From the NCBI RefSeq assembly GCF_021389975.1, contig NZ_CP089981.1, positions 2,505,501 through 2,569,500 of the forward strand: a stretch of DNA of 64,000 nucleotides. Direction: 5' to 3'. Below the pieces are notes generated by a model that worked only from the letters and a program-made list of their open reading frames with translations, was not told the DNA's origin and searched no databases. A program made the position numbers and the translations under genes. The DNA is from Fulvivirga ulvae (GTDB taxonomy: Bacteria > Bacteroidota > Bacteroidia > Cytophagales > Cyclobacteriaceae). Positions 20,369 to 28,084 of the stretch are shown one piece after another (the stretch's first letter is position 1; each line of letters begins with the position of its first letter).

Positions 20369-20800
20369 ATGTTTAACTCAAAAGAAAGTCATAAGGTTGC
20401 AGAGCAAATAAGCAATTCCAGCAATATAATAGGTAAGGGCACTGTACTCCAAGGTAATATAGAAACTTTTGGTAATATCAGGATTGAAGGCAAGGTAGTT
20501 GGTAACATAAAAACTAAATCTAAAGTAGCTCTCGGGCAATCATCACATGTTGAAGGCAATATACTTGCTCAGAATGCCGAAGTTGAAGGAGAGTTGAAAG
20601 GTAATATAGAAATAACAGATATTCTAATACTCAAGCCTACCGCGGTAATTCACGGTGATATCATAACGGCAAAGCTTATTGTGGAATCAGGTGCTACATT
20701 TAATGGAGGCTGTAAAATGGGAGTGTCAGTGAAGGAAATAAAAATAGGGGAGAATGGAACAGCCAAAACCTTCAAACCAGAGGGAGCCAAAGCAGTATAA
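20369..20800 (+). CDS. Bactofilin (polymer-forming cytoskeletal protein)
   Basis: A 143-residue bactofilin. The sequence from about residue 20 to 125 is a run of short repeats with Gly and small hydrophobics (for example IGKGTVLQGNIETFGNIRIEGKVVGNI) that fold as a right-handed beta-helix and polymerise without nucleotide. Short unstructured tails flank the core, as usual. It follows the M23 peptidase gene, the same pairing that controls curvature and local wall remodelling in other bacteria. The 3' 47 bp overlap the start of atpZ in another frame. Confidence 0.95.
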   Translation: MFNSKESHKVAEQISNSSNIIGKGTVLQGNIETFGNIRIEGKVVGNIKTKSKVALGQSSHVEGNILAQNAEVEGELKGNIEITDILILKPTAVIHGDIITAKLIVESGATFNGGCKMGVSVKEIKIGENGTAKTFKPEGAKAV

Positions 20801-20996
20801 TGGCTTTATCAAATACTCAGGTTTGGCCATTCAAATGGCTGTAACTATATATCTGGGAAGCCTGCTGGGCTCATACATTGATACAAAAACCGGGAACACA
20901 TCCGAGCTTTATACAAAAGTAATTACATTGATAGCCGTACTCCTTTCTACTGTTATGGTAATACGCCAGGTTATCAAATCCAACTCTGATAGTTAA
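20754..20996 (+). CDS. atpZ: AtpZ/AtpI-like membrane protein
   Basis: An 80-residue protein with two transmembrane helices (about residues 22-41 and 53-73) joined by a loop, the pattern of AtpZ/AtpI-type accessory proteins encoded ahead of F-type ATPase genes. AtpI/AtpZ have been linked to c-ring assembly and Mg2+/Ca2+ transport. The ATG at 20754 lies inside bactofilin and gives a 47-bp overlap; the charged N-terminal tail before the first helix is normal for the family, so I accept it. A later start would require a non-ATG codon. Confidence 0.85.
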   Translation: MEQPKPSNQREPKQYNGFIKYSGLAIQMAVTIYLGSLLGSYIDTKTGNTSELYTKVITLIAVLLSTVMVIRQVIKSNSDS

Positions 20997-21003
20997 TATT
21001 TAA

Positions 21004-21390
21004 ATGATTAAGAGGCTACTTTCATTCACCCTATTCGTAATAATGATTTCTGTTATTCTGTATGTATCTCATATGTATACATTGGATTATATTGGCGAGG
21101 TGGTAACTTTTTCCATATCCGGTATGTATATCTTTCATTTTATAGCATGCTTTATTATTTGCCTTTCTGTGGAACTTCTGTATACAAGGCTGCCTTCCCA
21201 GGTAGGCTATGCCTACCTTGCTTCTGTATTTATCAAAATAGGTGTTTTTGTACTAGTATTTAAATCGGCCATCTTTGGACCAAACGAGTTGAATATGACC
21301 GAAAGATTATCTGTCGTGGTTCCTATGTTTATGTTTTTGATTTTTGAAGCAATCTATTGCGGACGTCTGATGAATTCCCAACAAGCGTAA
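21004..21390 (+). CDS. Small four-helix membrane protein between atpZ and atpB
   Basis: A 128-residue integral membrane protein with four hydrophobic helices (about residues 5-24, 33-55, 66-88 and 100-120). It sits 7 bp after atpZ and about 100 bp before atpB, the place where Bacteroidota carry a poorly characterised membrane protein (I think of the DUF6168 type, from memory). It may help ATP synthase assembly, as AtpI does, but nothing in the sequence proves this. Confidence 0.75.
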   Translation: MIKRLLSFTLFVIMISVILYVSHMYTLDYIGEVVTFSISGMYIFHFIACFIICLSVELLYTRLPSQVGYAYLASVFIKIGVFVLVFKSAIFGPNELNMTERLSVVVPMFMFLIFEAIYCGRLMNSQQA

Positions 21391-21435
21391 ACGTTGGAAA
21401 CCCCGAAATTTCAGAAAAAACAATTACAAAAAAAG

Positions 21436-21465
21436 GTTGATCTTATCCAGAATTGCTTAGCTTTG
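21436..21465 (+). promoter_or_regulatory. Bacteroidota-type promoter for the atpB operon
   Basis: TAGCTTTG at 21458-21465 matches the -7 consensus TAnnTTTG exactly. GTTG at 21436-21439 stands 18 bp upstream, close to the -33 TTTG/TTG element at its usual 19-bp spacing. The predicted transcript would begin about 25 bases before the atpB start. It implies that atpBEFHAG can be transcribed separately from the M23-bactofilin-atpZ genes. Confidence 0.65.
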
Positions 21466-21496
21466 CACCCAAATTTATAACGGATTCGTTTTAAGT

Positions 21497-22594
21497 ATGG
21501 TGATGTCCAAAAAAATTACAAGCCTTTTATCAATACTGACATTGTTATTTTTCTCTAACCTGGCTTTTGCATCTGCAAGCAGCGAAGGAGAACAGAGCCA
21601 CGGCGGTGCCGTAGACACTCAGGAGGAAATAAATGCTTATATAAAGCACCACTTACAAGATTCTCATGATTTTACCCTATTTACATTGGGTGAGTCAGGC
21701 ACTCATATAGGTTTTCCTCTTCCCGTAATTCTTTGGGATGATGGTTTACACGTATTTATGTCATCAAAGTTTCACCATGGCACAACTGTTGCCGAATCAA
21801 ACGGCAATTATTACACGGTTTATCATGGTAAGATATATAAAACCAATGCGGAAGGTGAGCTTTCTTTTGATGAAGAGCATCACCCGACTAATGCAAGGCC
21901 TTTAGACCTTTCTATTACAAAGAATGTAGTAGGAATGCTATTTGCAGGATTTCTTTTAATCTATCTTTTTGGTTCTTTGGCGAAAAGCTATAGCAAAAGA
22001 TCGATACCCACCGGGGTTGGAAGAGTACTTGAACCTCTGGTTATTTATGTGAGGGATGAGATGGCAAGGCCAAATATTGGAGAGAAGTATTATGAAAGAT
22101 ATATGCCTTTCCTTCTTACGGCTTTCTTTTATATATGGATATTGAACCTTATGGGGCTTACGCCACTTGGTTTCAACGTTACAGGGAATATAGCTGTAAC
22201 TGTTTGTCTTGCATTGTTTACATTTATAATAGTACAGTTTAGTGGTAAAAAAGATTATTGGAAGCATATCTTCTGGATGCCCGGAGTTCCGGTACCTATG
22301 AAGATTATCCTTATGCCTATTGAGGTATTAGGTATGCTGACCAAGCCATTTGCCCTACTGATTCGTTTGTTTGCGAATATTACCGCAGGACACTTTGTTG
22401 TGATGAGTCTTATTGCGTTGACAATTACCATGAAGGCAACGTTTGGGCCGGTAGCAGCAACAGGGATGTCATTGGCGTTGGCGTTGTTTATCACAATTAT
22501 AGAAGTATTGGTGGCCTTTCTTCAGGCATATATATTTACAATGCTGTCGGCGTTGTTCATTGGTATGGCAGTTGAAGAGCATGACCATCACTAA
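21497..22594 (+). CDS. atpB: ATP synthase F0 subunit a
   Basis: A 365-residue F0 a subunit. The N-terminal part includes a signal-like hydrophobic stretch and a long extracytoplasmic region (about residues 25-145) typical of Bacteroidota. The core membrane region follows, with the essential Arg in KPFALLIRLFANITAGH and conserved LNLMGLTP. The C-terminal helix ends with a His-rich tail (EEHDHH). The a subunit forms the proton half-channels against the c ring. Start is ATG 21497 or ATG 21503. It opens the atpBEFHAG operon. Confidence 0.97.
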   Translation: MVMSKKITSLLSILTLLFFSNLAFASASSEGEQSHGGAVDTQEEINAYIKHHLQDSHDFTLFTLGESGTHIGFPLPVILWDDGLHVFMSSKFHHGTTVAESNGNYYTVYHGKIYKTNAEGELSFDEEHHPTNARPLDLSITKNVVGMLFAGFLLIYLFGSLAKSYSKRSIPTGVGRVLEPLVIYVRDEMARPNIGEKYYERYMPFLLTAFFYIWILNLMGLTPLGFNVTGNIAVTVCLALFTFIIVQFSGKKDYWKHIFWMPGVPVPMKIILMPIEVLGMLTKPFALLIRLFANITAGHFVVMSLIALTITMKATFGPVAATGMSLALALFITIIEVLVAFLQAYIFTMLSALFIGMAVEEHDHH

Positions 22595-22630
22595 AAGAGA
22601 ATTTTTGTTTAATTATATAAATCAATTCAC

Positions 22631-22819
22631 ATGTACAATTTAATTGGAGCAGGATTAATCGTAATCGGTGGTGGAATTGGACTTGGCCAGATAGGTGGTA
22701 AAGCAATGGAAGGTATTGCTCGTCAGCCTGAGGCAGCCGGTAAAATTCAAACTGCCATGATTATTATTGGTGCGTTATTAGAAGGTCTGGCATTTGGTGC
22801 TTTGATCTTGGGTCAATAA
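22631..22819 (+). CDS. atpE: ATP synthase F0 subunit c
   Basis: A 62-residue hairpin of two membrane helices joined by the conserved polar loop RQPE (residues 31-34). The ion-binding carboxylate is Glu51 in the second helix (ALLEGLA). The residues needed for Na+ coordination in Na+-type c subunits (Gln in helix 1 and Ser/Thr after the Glu) are absent, so the ring is proton-type by inference. The subunit is short but within the family range. A long hairpin follows in the gap before atpF. Confidence 0.97.
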   Translation: MYNLIGAGLIVIGGGIGLGQIGGKAMEGIARQPEAAGKIQTAMIIIGALLEGLAFGALILGQ

Positions 22820-22833
22820 TGCAGAAGACTTGC

Positions 22834-22869
22834 AAACACACCTTGTTGCGATAGGCGCAAGGTGTGTTT
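22834..22869 (+). promoter_or_regulatory. Intercistronic hairpin between atpE and atpF
   Basis: A perfect 12-bp stem (AAACACACCTTG 22834-22845 with CAAGGTGTGTTT 22858-22869) encloses a 12-base loop. No uninterrupted T-run follows (CTTAAAAAAA), so it is more likely an mRNA stability or processing element, or a partial attenuator, than a full terminator. It follows the gene for the most abundant subunit of the complex. Confidence 0.65.
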
Positions 22870-22909
22870 CTTAAAAAAATAGAATAAACAAAAAACTAAA
22901 ATATATAAA

Positions 22910-23410
22910 ATGGATCAGTTGCTCAACGACTTTTCGCCAGGCTTGTTCTTTATGCAAGCGTTCATTTTTCTGATTCTTCTTTTCTTATTGGCAAAATTTG
23001 CCTGGAAGCCCATCATTCAGTCTTTGAAAATCAGGGAAGAATCTATTCAGGATGCTCTTGACTCTGCTGAAAGAGCTAAAGAGGAAATGGCTCATCTTAA
23101 AGCAGATAACGAGAAACTTTTGGATGAAGCCAGACAGCAGAGGGATACGATCTTACAGGATGCAAGAGCAGTCGCCAATGGTATTAGAGAAGAAGCAAAA
23201 AATGATGCAACCAGGCAAACTGATAAAATGATAGCTGACGCAAGGGCGGCAATAGAGGTTGAAAAGCAGGCGGCAATGGCTGAAGTAAGAACACTCGTGG
23301 CTGAACTTTCATTGCAGGTGGCAGAGAAGCTTCTGAAGAGAAAGCTTGATGAAGAAGGTGCTCAAAAGGAGCTTATTTCAGATTTTATTAACGACGTTAA
23401 GCTGAACTAA
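22910..23410 (+). CDS. atpF: ATP synthase F0 subunit b
   Basis: A 166-residue b subunit with one N-terminal transmembrane helix (about residues 10-30) and a long charged helix that dimerises as the peripheral stalk (about 35-150), rich in Ala, Glu, Arg and Lys with heptad character. Ends in EGAQKELISDFINDV, typical of Bacteroidota b subunits. One base separates its stop from atpH, so translation is coupled. Confidence 0.97.
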   Translation: MDQLLNDFSPGLFFMQAFIFLILLFLLAKFAWKPIIQSLKIREESIQDALDSAERAKEEMAHLKADNEKLLDEARQQRDTILQDARAVANGIREEAKNDATRQTDKMIADARAAIEVEKQAAMAEVRTLVAELSLQVAEKLLKRKLDEEGAQKELISDFINDVKLN

Positions 23411-23411
23411 A

Positions 23412-23972
23412 ATGTCAGAATTCAGAGCAGCATCAAGATACGCCAAATCATTGCTTGAATTAGCAGATGAAAGGGGTGTATTGGAAGAAGTACATAAAGA
23501 CATGCTGTCTTTTCATGAGCTTTGTAAGGAGAACCGTGAGTTTACCCTAATGCTTAAGAATCCTATTATTAAGCATGATAAGAAAAGGTCTATTTTGGAG
23601 AAGGTTTTCAAAGGCAAGGTGAATGATCTTACTATGGCTATTTTCGATATCATTACAAGGAAGAACAGAGAAGGGATACTACCTTCCATAGCCAGGGAGT
23701 TTCATAGCCAGTATAATTTATTAAAGAAAATAGAGGTGGCCAGAGTAACTACTGCGGTGCCATTGTCTCCGGAGTTGCGTACTCAATTTGAAGATCTCGT
23801 AAAGAAAATATCTTCGAAAAACACTGTGGAACTGGCAGAAGTTGTAGATAAAGACATCATCGGAGGCTATGTTTTGAAAATAGGTGATCGTCAGATTGAT
23901 GATTCCTTAAAGAGTAAATTGAAAGCACTTGAACTTAAGTTCAGTCAAAACCCATATATCAAAGAATTTTAA
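23412..23972 (+). CDS. atpH: ATP synthase F1 subunit delta
   Basis: A 186-residue delta (OSCP) subunit. The N-terminal six-helix domain starts with ASRYAKSLLELA, and the C-terminal part has VTTAVPLSPELR, then VDKDIIGGYVLKIGDRQIDDSLKSKL, the strongly conserved OSCP block. It caps the F1 head and attaches the b-subunit stalk. Follows atpF by one base and precedes atpA by 17 bp. Confidence 0.97.
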   Translation: MSEFRAASRYAKSLLELADERGVLEEVHKDMLSFHELCKENREFTLMLKNPIIKHDKKRSILEKVFKGKVNDLTMAIFDIITRKNREGILPSIAREFHSQYNLLKKIEVARVTTAVPLSPELRTQFEDLVKKISSKNTVELAEVVDKDIIGGYVLKIGDRQIDDSLKSKLKALELKFSQNPYIKEF

Positions 23973-23989
23973 TTTAAGAGAAAATAAAG

Positions 23990-25570
23990 ATGGCTAACGT
24001 AAGACCAGACGAAGTTTCAGCGATATTAAGAGAGCAACTTTCCGGTGCTAAAACCGAAGCCGAGCTCGAAGAAGTAGGTACGGTACTAGAAGTAGGTGAC
24101 GGTGTTGCCCGTATCTATGGTTTGTCAAAGGCACAATCAGGAGAACTTCTGGAGTTTGAAAACGGCTTGAGAGCATTGGTACTAAACCTTGAAGAGGATA
24201 ATGTGGGTGCCGTACTCTTGGGAGATTATAAAGATATTAAAGAAGGGGACACTGTTAAAAGGACCGGAAGAATCGCATCTATCAAGGTTGGTGATGGTAT
24301 GGTAGGCCGGGTGGTTGATACACTGGGTAACCCTATCGACGGTAAAGGGCCGATTGAAGGCGAGACATTTGAGATGCCCTTGGAGAGAAAGGCTCCCGGA
24401 GTAATCTACAGGCAGCCGGTAAACGAACCTTTGCAGACGGGTATCAAAGCTATTGACTCAATGATTCCGATCGGAAGAGGTCAAAGAGAGTTGATCATTG
24501 GTGACCGTCAAACAGGTAAGACCGCTGTAGCGATAGATACCATTATTAACCAAAAAGAGTTTTATGAGAGAGGTGAGCCTGTATTCTGTATCTACGTTGC
24601 TGTAGGTCAGAAGGCTTCAACCGTGGCGGGCGTTGTTTCTGCATTAGAAAAAGCTGGTGCTATGGATTATAGTGTTGTGGTTTCTGCTTCTGCTGCTGAT
24701 CCCGCTCCTATGCAATTCTTTGCTCCATTTACAGGTGCTGCTATAGGTGAGTTCTTCAGAGATACTGGTAGGCCTGCACTTGTAATTTATGATGACTTGT
24801 CAAAGCAGGCTGTTGCATATCGTGAGGTTTCGCTTCTTCTAAGAAGACCTCCTGGACGTGAGGCCTATCCTGGAGATGTATTCTATCTTCACTCAAGATT
24901 ATTGGAAAGAGCTGCTAAAATCAGCCAAAATGACGGCATTGCACAGGCTATGAACGATCTGCCTGAATCTCTTAAAGGTAAAGTAAAAGGAGGAGGTTCA
25001 CTAACAGCCCTTCCCATCATTGAAACTCAGGCTGGTGATGTTTCAGCTTATATCCCGACAAACGTAATTTCCATTACTGATGGTCAGATATTCCTTGAAA
25101 CAAATCTTTTCAACTCAGGTATCAGACCTGCTATTAACGTGGGTATTTCTGTATCCAGAGTAGGTGGTAATGCTCAGATTAAGTCTATGAAAAAGGTGGC
25201 AGGTACTTTAAAGCTTGACCAGGCACAGTTTCGTGAACTTGAAGCATTTGCTAAATTCGGATCTGATCTTGATGCGGCTACTAAGCTTACAATCGAGAGA
25301 GGAAGAAGAAACCTTGAGATTCTTAAACAAGCTCAGTATTCGCCGGTATCTGTAGAAGAGCAGGTGGCTATCATTTATGTATCAACTAAGGGTATGATTG
25401 ATGATGTGCCTGTAGATAAAGTAAGAGAATTTGAGCGTAACTTCCTGGATATGCTTCGAAATAAGCATAAGGATGTACTTGACTCGCTTAGAGCAGGAAA
25501 GCTTGAAGACAGCTCTACCGATACTTTGGCTAATGTGGCTAAAGACCTTGCAAAAGAATACTCTCACTAA
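23990..25570 (+). CDS. atpA: ATP synthase F1 subunit alpha
   Basis: A 526-residue alpha subunit, the non-catalytic nucleotide-binding partner of beta. Walker A is GDRQTGKT near residue 171, and the Walker B-like region is LVIYDDLSKQA. The signature PAINVGISVSRVGGNAQ occurs near residue 378. Length is normal. It is followed by a short hairpin and then atpG. The beta gene, atpD, does not follow; in Bacteroidota atpD and atpC are commonly located elsewhere. Confidence 0.98.
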   Translation: MANVRPDEVSAILREQLSGAKTEAELEEVGTVLEVGDGVARIYGLSKAQSGELLEFENGLRALVLNLEEDNVGAVLLGDYKDIKEGDTVKRTGRIASIKVGDGMVGRVVDTLGNPIDGKGPIEGETFEMPLERKAPGVIYRQPVNEPLQTGIKAIDSMIPIGRGQRELIIGDRQTGKTAVAIDTIINQKEFYERGEPVFCIYVAVGQKASTVAGVVSALEKAGAMDYSVVVSASAADPAPMQFFAPFTGAAIGEFFRDTGRPALVIYDDLSKQAVAYREVSLLLRRPPGREAYPGDVFYLHSRLLERAAKISQNDGIAQAMNDLPESLKGKVKGGGSLTALPIIETQAGDVSAYIPTNVISITDGQIFLETNLFNSGIRPAINVGISVSRVGGNAQIKSMKKVAGTLKLDQAQFRELEAFAKFGSDLDAATKLTIERGRRNLEILKQAQYSPVSVEEQVAIIYVSTKGMIDDVPVDKVREFERNFLDMLRNKHKDVLDSLRAGKLEDSSTDTLANVAKDLAKEYSH

Positions 25571-25585
25571 TAAAATATACAAGAT

Positions 25586-25613
25586 CGTCAGGTCAGCATA
25601 AACTGATCTGACG
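25586..25613 (+). promoter_or_regulatory. Intercistronic hairpin between atpA and atpG
   Basis: CGTCAGGTCAG (25586-25596) pairs with CTGATCTGACG (25603-25613), an 11-bp stem with one G-U pair and a six-base loop. It is followed by GTGTTAAAAC rather than a T-run, so readthrough into atpG is expected. Like the atpE-atpF hairpin, it follows a gene for a multi-copy subunit (alpha, three per complex) and precedes a single-copy one (gamma). Confidence 0.6.
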
Positions 25614-25636
25614 GTGTTAAAACTTGATTCGACAAA

Positions 25637-26515
25637 ATGGCGAATTTAAAAGAGGTAAAAGGAAGAATTCAGTCTGTTACATCCACTCAGCAGATCACAA
25701 AAGCCATGAAAATGGTGGCTGCGGCAAAGTTGAGAAGGGCTCAGGATAATATTACCCAGATGCGGCCTTACGCTGAAAAGCTGAATGCCATGCTTCAAAA
25801 TCTATCTTCTCAGGGAGGTGATAATGAAGAAAGCCAGTTTTCTGAGGTGAGAGCCATTGAAAGAGTGCTTATCCTGGTGGTAACATCTGACAAAGGATTA
25901 TGTGGTGCTTTTAACAGTAATATATTTAAAGCTGTTAACAGACATATTAAAGAGAATTATCAGTCTCAGTTTGATAAAGGTAATGTTACTATACTGGCTA
26001 TCGGAAAAAAGGCCCGTGATTACTTCGTTAAACGAGATTATAATGTAATTACGGATTACTGGGATATGTTTTCTCCGGTATCTTTCGAAAAGAGTGTAGA
26101 GGCTTCGGAATATGCTATGGAGCGCTTTGTGGAAGGCAAGTACGACAGGGTAGATCTGGTATATAACGAATTTAAAAACGTTGCCACTCAAATCATGAGG
26201 GTAGAGCAATATTTACCTGTGCTCCCTCCGGAAAAGAGTGAAGATGATAAGTTTCAGGTAGATTATATATATCAGCCCTCAAGAGATGAGATAGTGAAGG
26301 ACCTGATTCCTAAATCGTTGAAGGTCCAGGTTTATAAAGCAATCCTTGACAGTAACGCTGCTGAGCATGGAGCAAGGATGACGGCTATGGATCAGGCAAC
26401 AGATAATGCCGGGGAGCTTTTAAAGGAGTTGAGACTTACGTATAACAGAACACGTCAGGCGGCTATTACCAAGGAGATCCTTGAGATTGTAGCAGGTGCA
26501 GAGGCGCTCGGTTAA
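25637..26515 (+). CDS. atpG: ATP synthase F1 subunit gamma
   Basis: A 292-residue gamma subunit, the central rotor shaft. The N-terminal helix starts with KEVKGRIQSVTSTQQITKAMKMVAAAKLRRAQ and the C-terminal helix ends with LTYNRTRQAAITKEILEIVAGAEAL, both strongly conserved and together forming the coiled-coil axle. The central Rossmann-like region includes VTSDKGLCGAFN. It is the last gene of the operon; a terminator follows within 60 bp. Confidence 0.98.
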   Translation: MANLKEVKGRIQSVTSTQQITKAMKMVAAAKLRRAQDNITQMRPYAEKLNAMLQNLSSQGGDNEESQFSEVRAIERVLILVVTSDKGLCGAFNSNIFKAVNRHIKENYQSQFDKGNVTILAIGKKARDYFVKRDYNVITDYWDMFSPVSFEKSVEASEYAMERFVEGKYDRVDLVYNEFKNVATQIMRVEQYLPVLPPEKSEDDKFQVDYIYQPSRDEIVKDLIPKSLKVQVYKAILDSNAAEHGARMTAMDQATDNAGELLKELRLTYNRTRQAAITKEILEIVAGAEALG

Positions 26516-26545
26516 TATGGATTCATTATAGATTTTATAAGTGCG

Positions 26546-26580
26546 GAGCGGATCATTTTTTGATTCGCTCTTTTCATTTT
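26546..26580 (+). terminator. Terminator of the atp operon
   Basis: GAGCGGATCA (26546-26555) pairs with TGATTCGCTC (26561-26570), a 10-bp stem with one wobble pair and a T5 loop, followed by TTTTCATTTT. It lies 31 bp after the atpG stop. The TTG at 26560 that would lengthen the next gene falls inside this hairpin, which argues for a later start there. Confidence 0.8.
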
Positions 26581-26595
26581 ACCATCTTACAAAAA

Positions 26596-27408
26596 TTGTA
26601 CAGGTACATTAACATCCTCAGTCTTGACGTAGTTGCAGGGGCCTGTATCTGCTCGATGTTCCTCGCCGACTTTTTTGAAACGGATCTACATTGGGCAACA
26701 ACATTACTTCTTGGGATATGCGTCTGGTTGATTTATACCTTTGACCATCTGAATGACGCCCGAAATATTCCTCATATGGCCAGTACTGAAAGACACCGCT
26801 TTCATCAAAAGAACTTTAAATGGCTGACTGTTATCTGCATTTTGATGCTGTTGGCCGCGGCTTTCTTGGTGTTTACAATACCCGGAGAAACTGTAATGTG
26901 GGGCGTTGCCTTGTCATGTTTCGTACTGGGCTATTTCTTGATGCTATATTTACTAAGACTTAAGTCGTCTTATCATAAAGAAATTACCATTGCTATCCTT
27001 TACTCTGTCGGGATTTTACTCCCGGCATTAAGTATCGCGCAAGGTTTCGATGTGCGGGACGTATCCATCGTGTTCGTTCAATTTGTCATGCTGGCATTTA
27101 CAAACCTTCTTACTTTTGCAGTTTATGAAATTGATTCGGATGAACGAGACTTTTCCCCTTCTCTGGTGCGGATACTAGGTGTTGATCACTCCCATGGCCT
27201 GCTTAAAGTTGTTGTTACTTTCCAGATTGTGTTAAGTTTGATCCTTTTAAACGTAAGCCGTTTTTTTGAGCTTGAAATGATTTTATTGCCCATGATTACT
27301 TTAATGGGCAGTGTAGTGTTTTTTAGGAGGTTTTATATCAGGGTCTCTTTATATCGGCTGGTGGGAGATGCGGTTTTCTGTATGCCACTTTTCGCTATAC
27401 TGATATAG
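26596..27408 (+). CDS. UbiA-like integral membrane protein
   Basis: About 270 residues with eight or so hydrophobic helices. Two acidic motifs sit on the cytoplasmic loops where UbiA prenyltransferases carry their Mg-diphosphate sites: FDHLNDARN after the second helix and YEIDSDERD after the sixth. They resemble but do not exactly match NDxxDxxxD and DxxxD, so I call the protein UbiA-like rather than an assigned prenyltransferase. An in-frame TTG at 26560 lies inside the atp terminator hairpin, so I prefer the TTG at 26596. A SAM methyltransferase gene follows after 19 bp, suggesting a joint pathway such as a prenylated, then methylated product. Confidence 0.65.
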   Translation: MYRYINILSLDVVAGACICSMFLADFFETDLHWATTLLLGICVWLIYTFDHLNDARNIPHMASTERHRFHQKNFKWLTVICILMLLAAAFLVFTIPGETVMWGVALSCFVLGYFLMLYLLRLKSSYHKEITIAILYSVGILLPALSIAQGFDVRDVSIVFVQFVMLAFTNLLTFAVYEIDSDERDFSPSLVRILGVDHSHGLLKVVVTFQIVLSLILLNVSRFFELEMILLPMITLMGSVVFFRRFYIRVSLYRLVGDAVFCMPLFAILI

Positions 27409-27427
27409 CTAAGGATGTTTATTTGCG

Positions 27428-28084
27428 ATGGCCAATTTTAATTCTGTAGCATTCGTTTATGATACGCTCGCAAGAGTTGTTTTTGGTAAGTCAATACAAA
27501 AGGCTCAAACCAGTTTATTATACTCGATTACGAAGGAAAGTAAAGTATTAATATTAGGAGGAGGAACGGGCTTTATTCTTCAGGAATTGGATAAGCTCAG
27601 GCTATCATTAAAGATTACCTATGTCGAGCCATCATCAGCTATGATGAAACGGGCTAAGAAGAAGTTACCCTTCAGAACCATCGTTGTTGATTTTGTTCAG
27701 GACACTCACGAAGCTGTTTCGAATGATGGTGATTTTGATGTGGTGATTACAAACTTTTTTCTGGATGTGTTTCCGGCAGACCGGCTTAGTGAGGTGGTGC
27801 AGGAGGTGTCCTTGCTTATCGGCAAAAACGGTGTGTGGTTGTTAACGGATTTTGTGAGAACAGATATGTGGTGGCAGAAGGTGCTAATTAAACTAATGTA
27901 TCTGTTTTTTAGGGTAACGGCCGGACTGGAGGGGAATCAATTACTTAATTTTGAAGATTACTTGCATGAGAAGGGCTATAAGTCTGTAAAGCACAAGTAT
28001 TTTTATAATGGTATGATAAGAAGTGATATATACAAAAAGCCGGGATGTCTGGCTACAGGTGCTTACTTCCCTCCCTCACACTAA
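27428..28084 (+). CDS. Class I SAM-dependent methyltransferase
   Basis: A 218-residue methyltransferase with a Rossmann fold. Motif I is LILGGGTGFILQEL (around residue 38-51), motif II is the acidic VEPSSAMMKRA, and motif IV is FDVVITNFFLDVF. The C-terminal part is hydrophobic around WWQKVLIKLMYLFFRV and may sit against the membrane. It acts on an unknown substrate; the UbiA-like gene immediately upstream hints at a lipid or quinone-like acceptor. The 3' end overlaps the convergent AlkD-like gene by 32 bp. Confidence 0.88.
   Translation: MANFNSVAFVYDTLARVVFGKSIQKAQTSLLYSITKESKVLILGGGTGFILQELDKLRLSLKITYVEPSSAMMKRAKKKLPFRTIVVDFVQDTHEAVSNDGDFDVVITNFFLDVFPADRLSEVVQEVSLLIGKNGVWLLTDFVRTDMWWQKVLIKLMYLFFRVTAGLEGNQLLNFEDYLHEKGYKSVKHKYFYNGMIRSDIYKKPGCLATGAYFPPSH

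Noticed and set aside
22631..22819. Na+-specific c subunit
   Set aside because: The Gln of helix 1 and the Ser/Thr after the ion-binding Glu found in Na+-type rings are replaced; the sequence fits the proton type.
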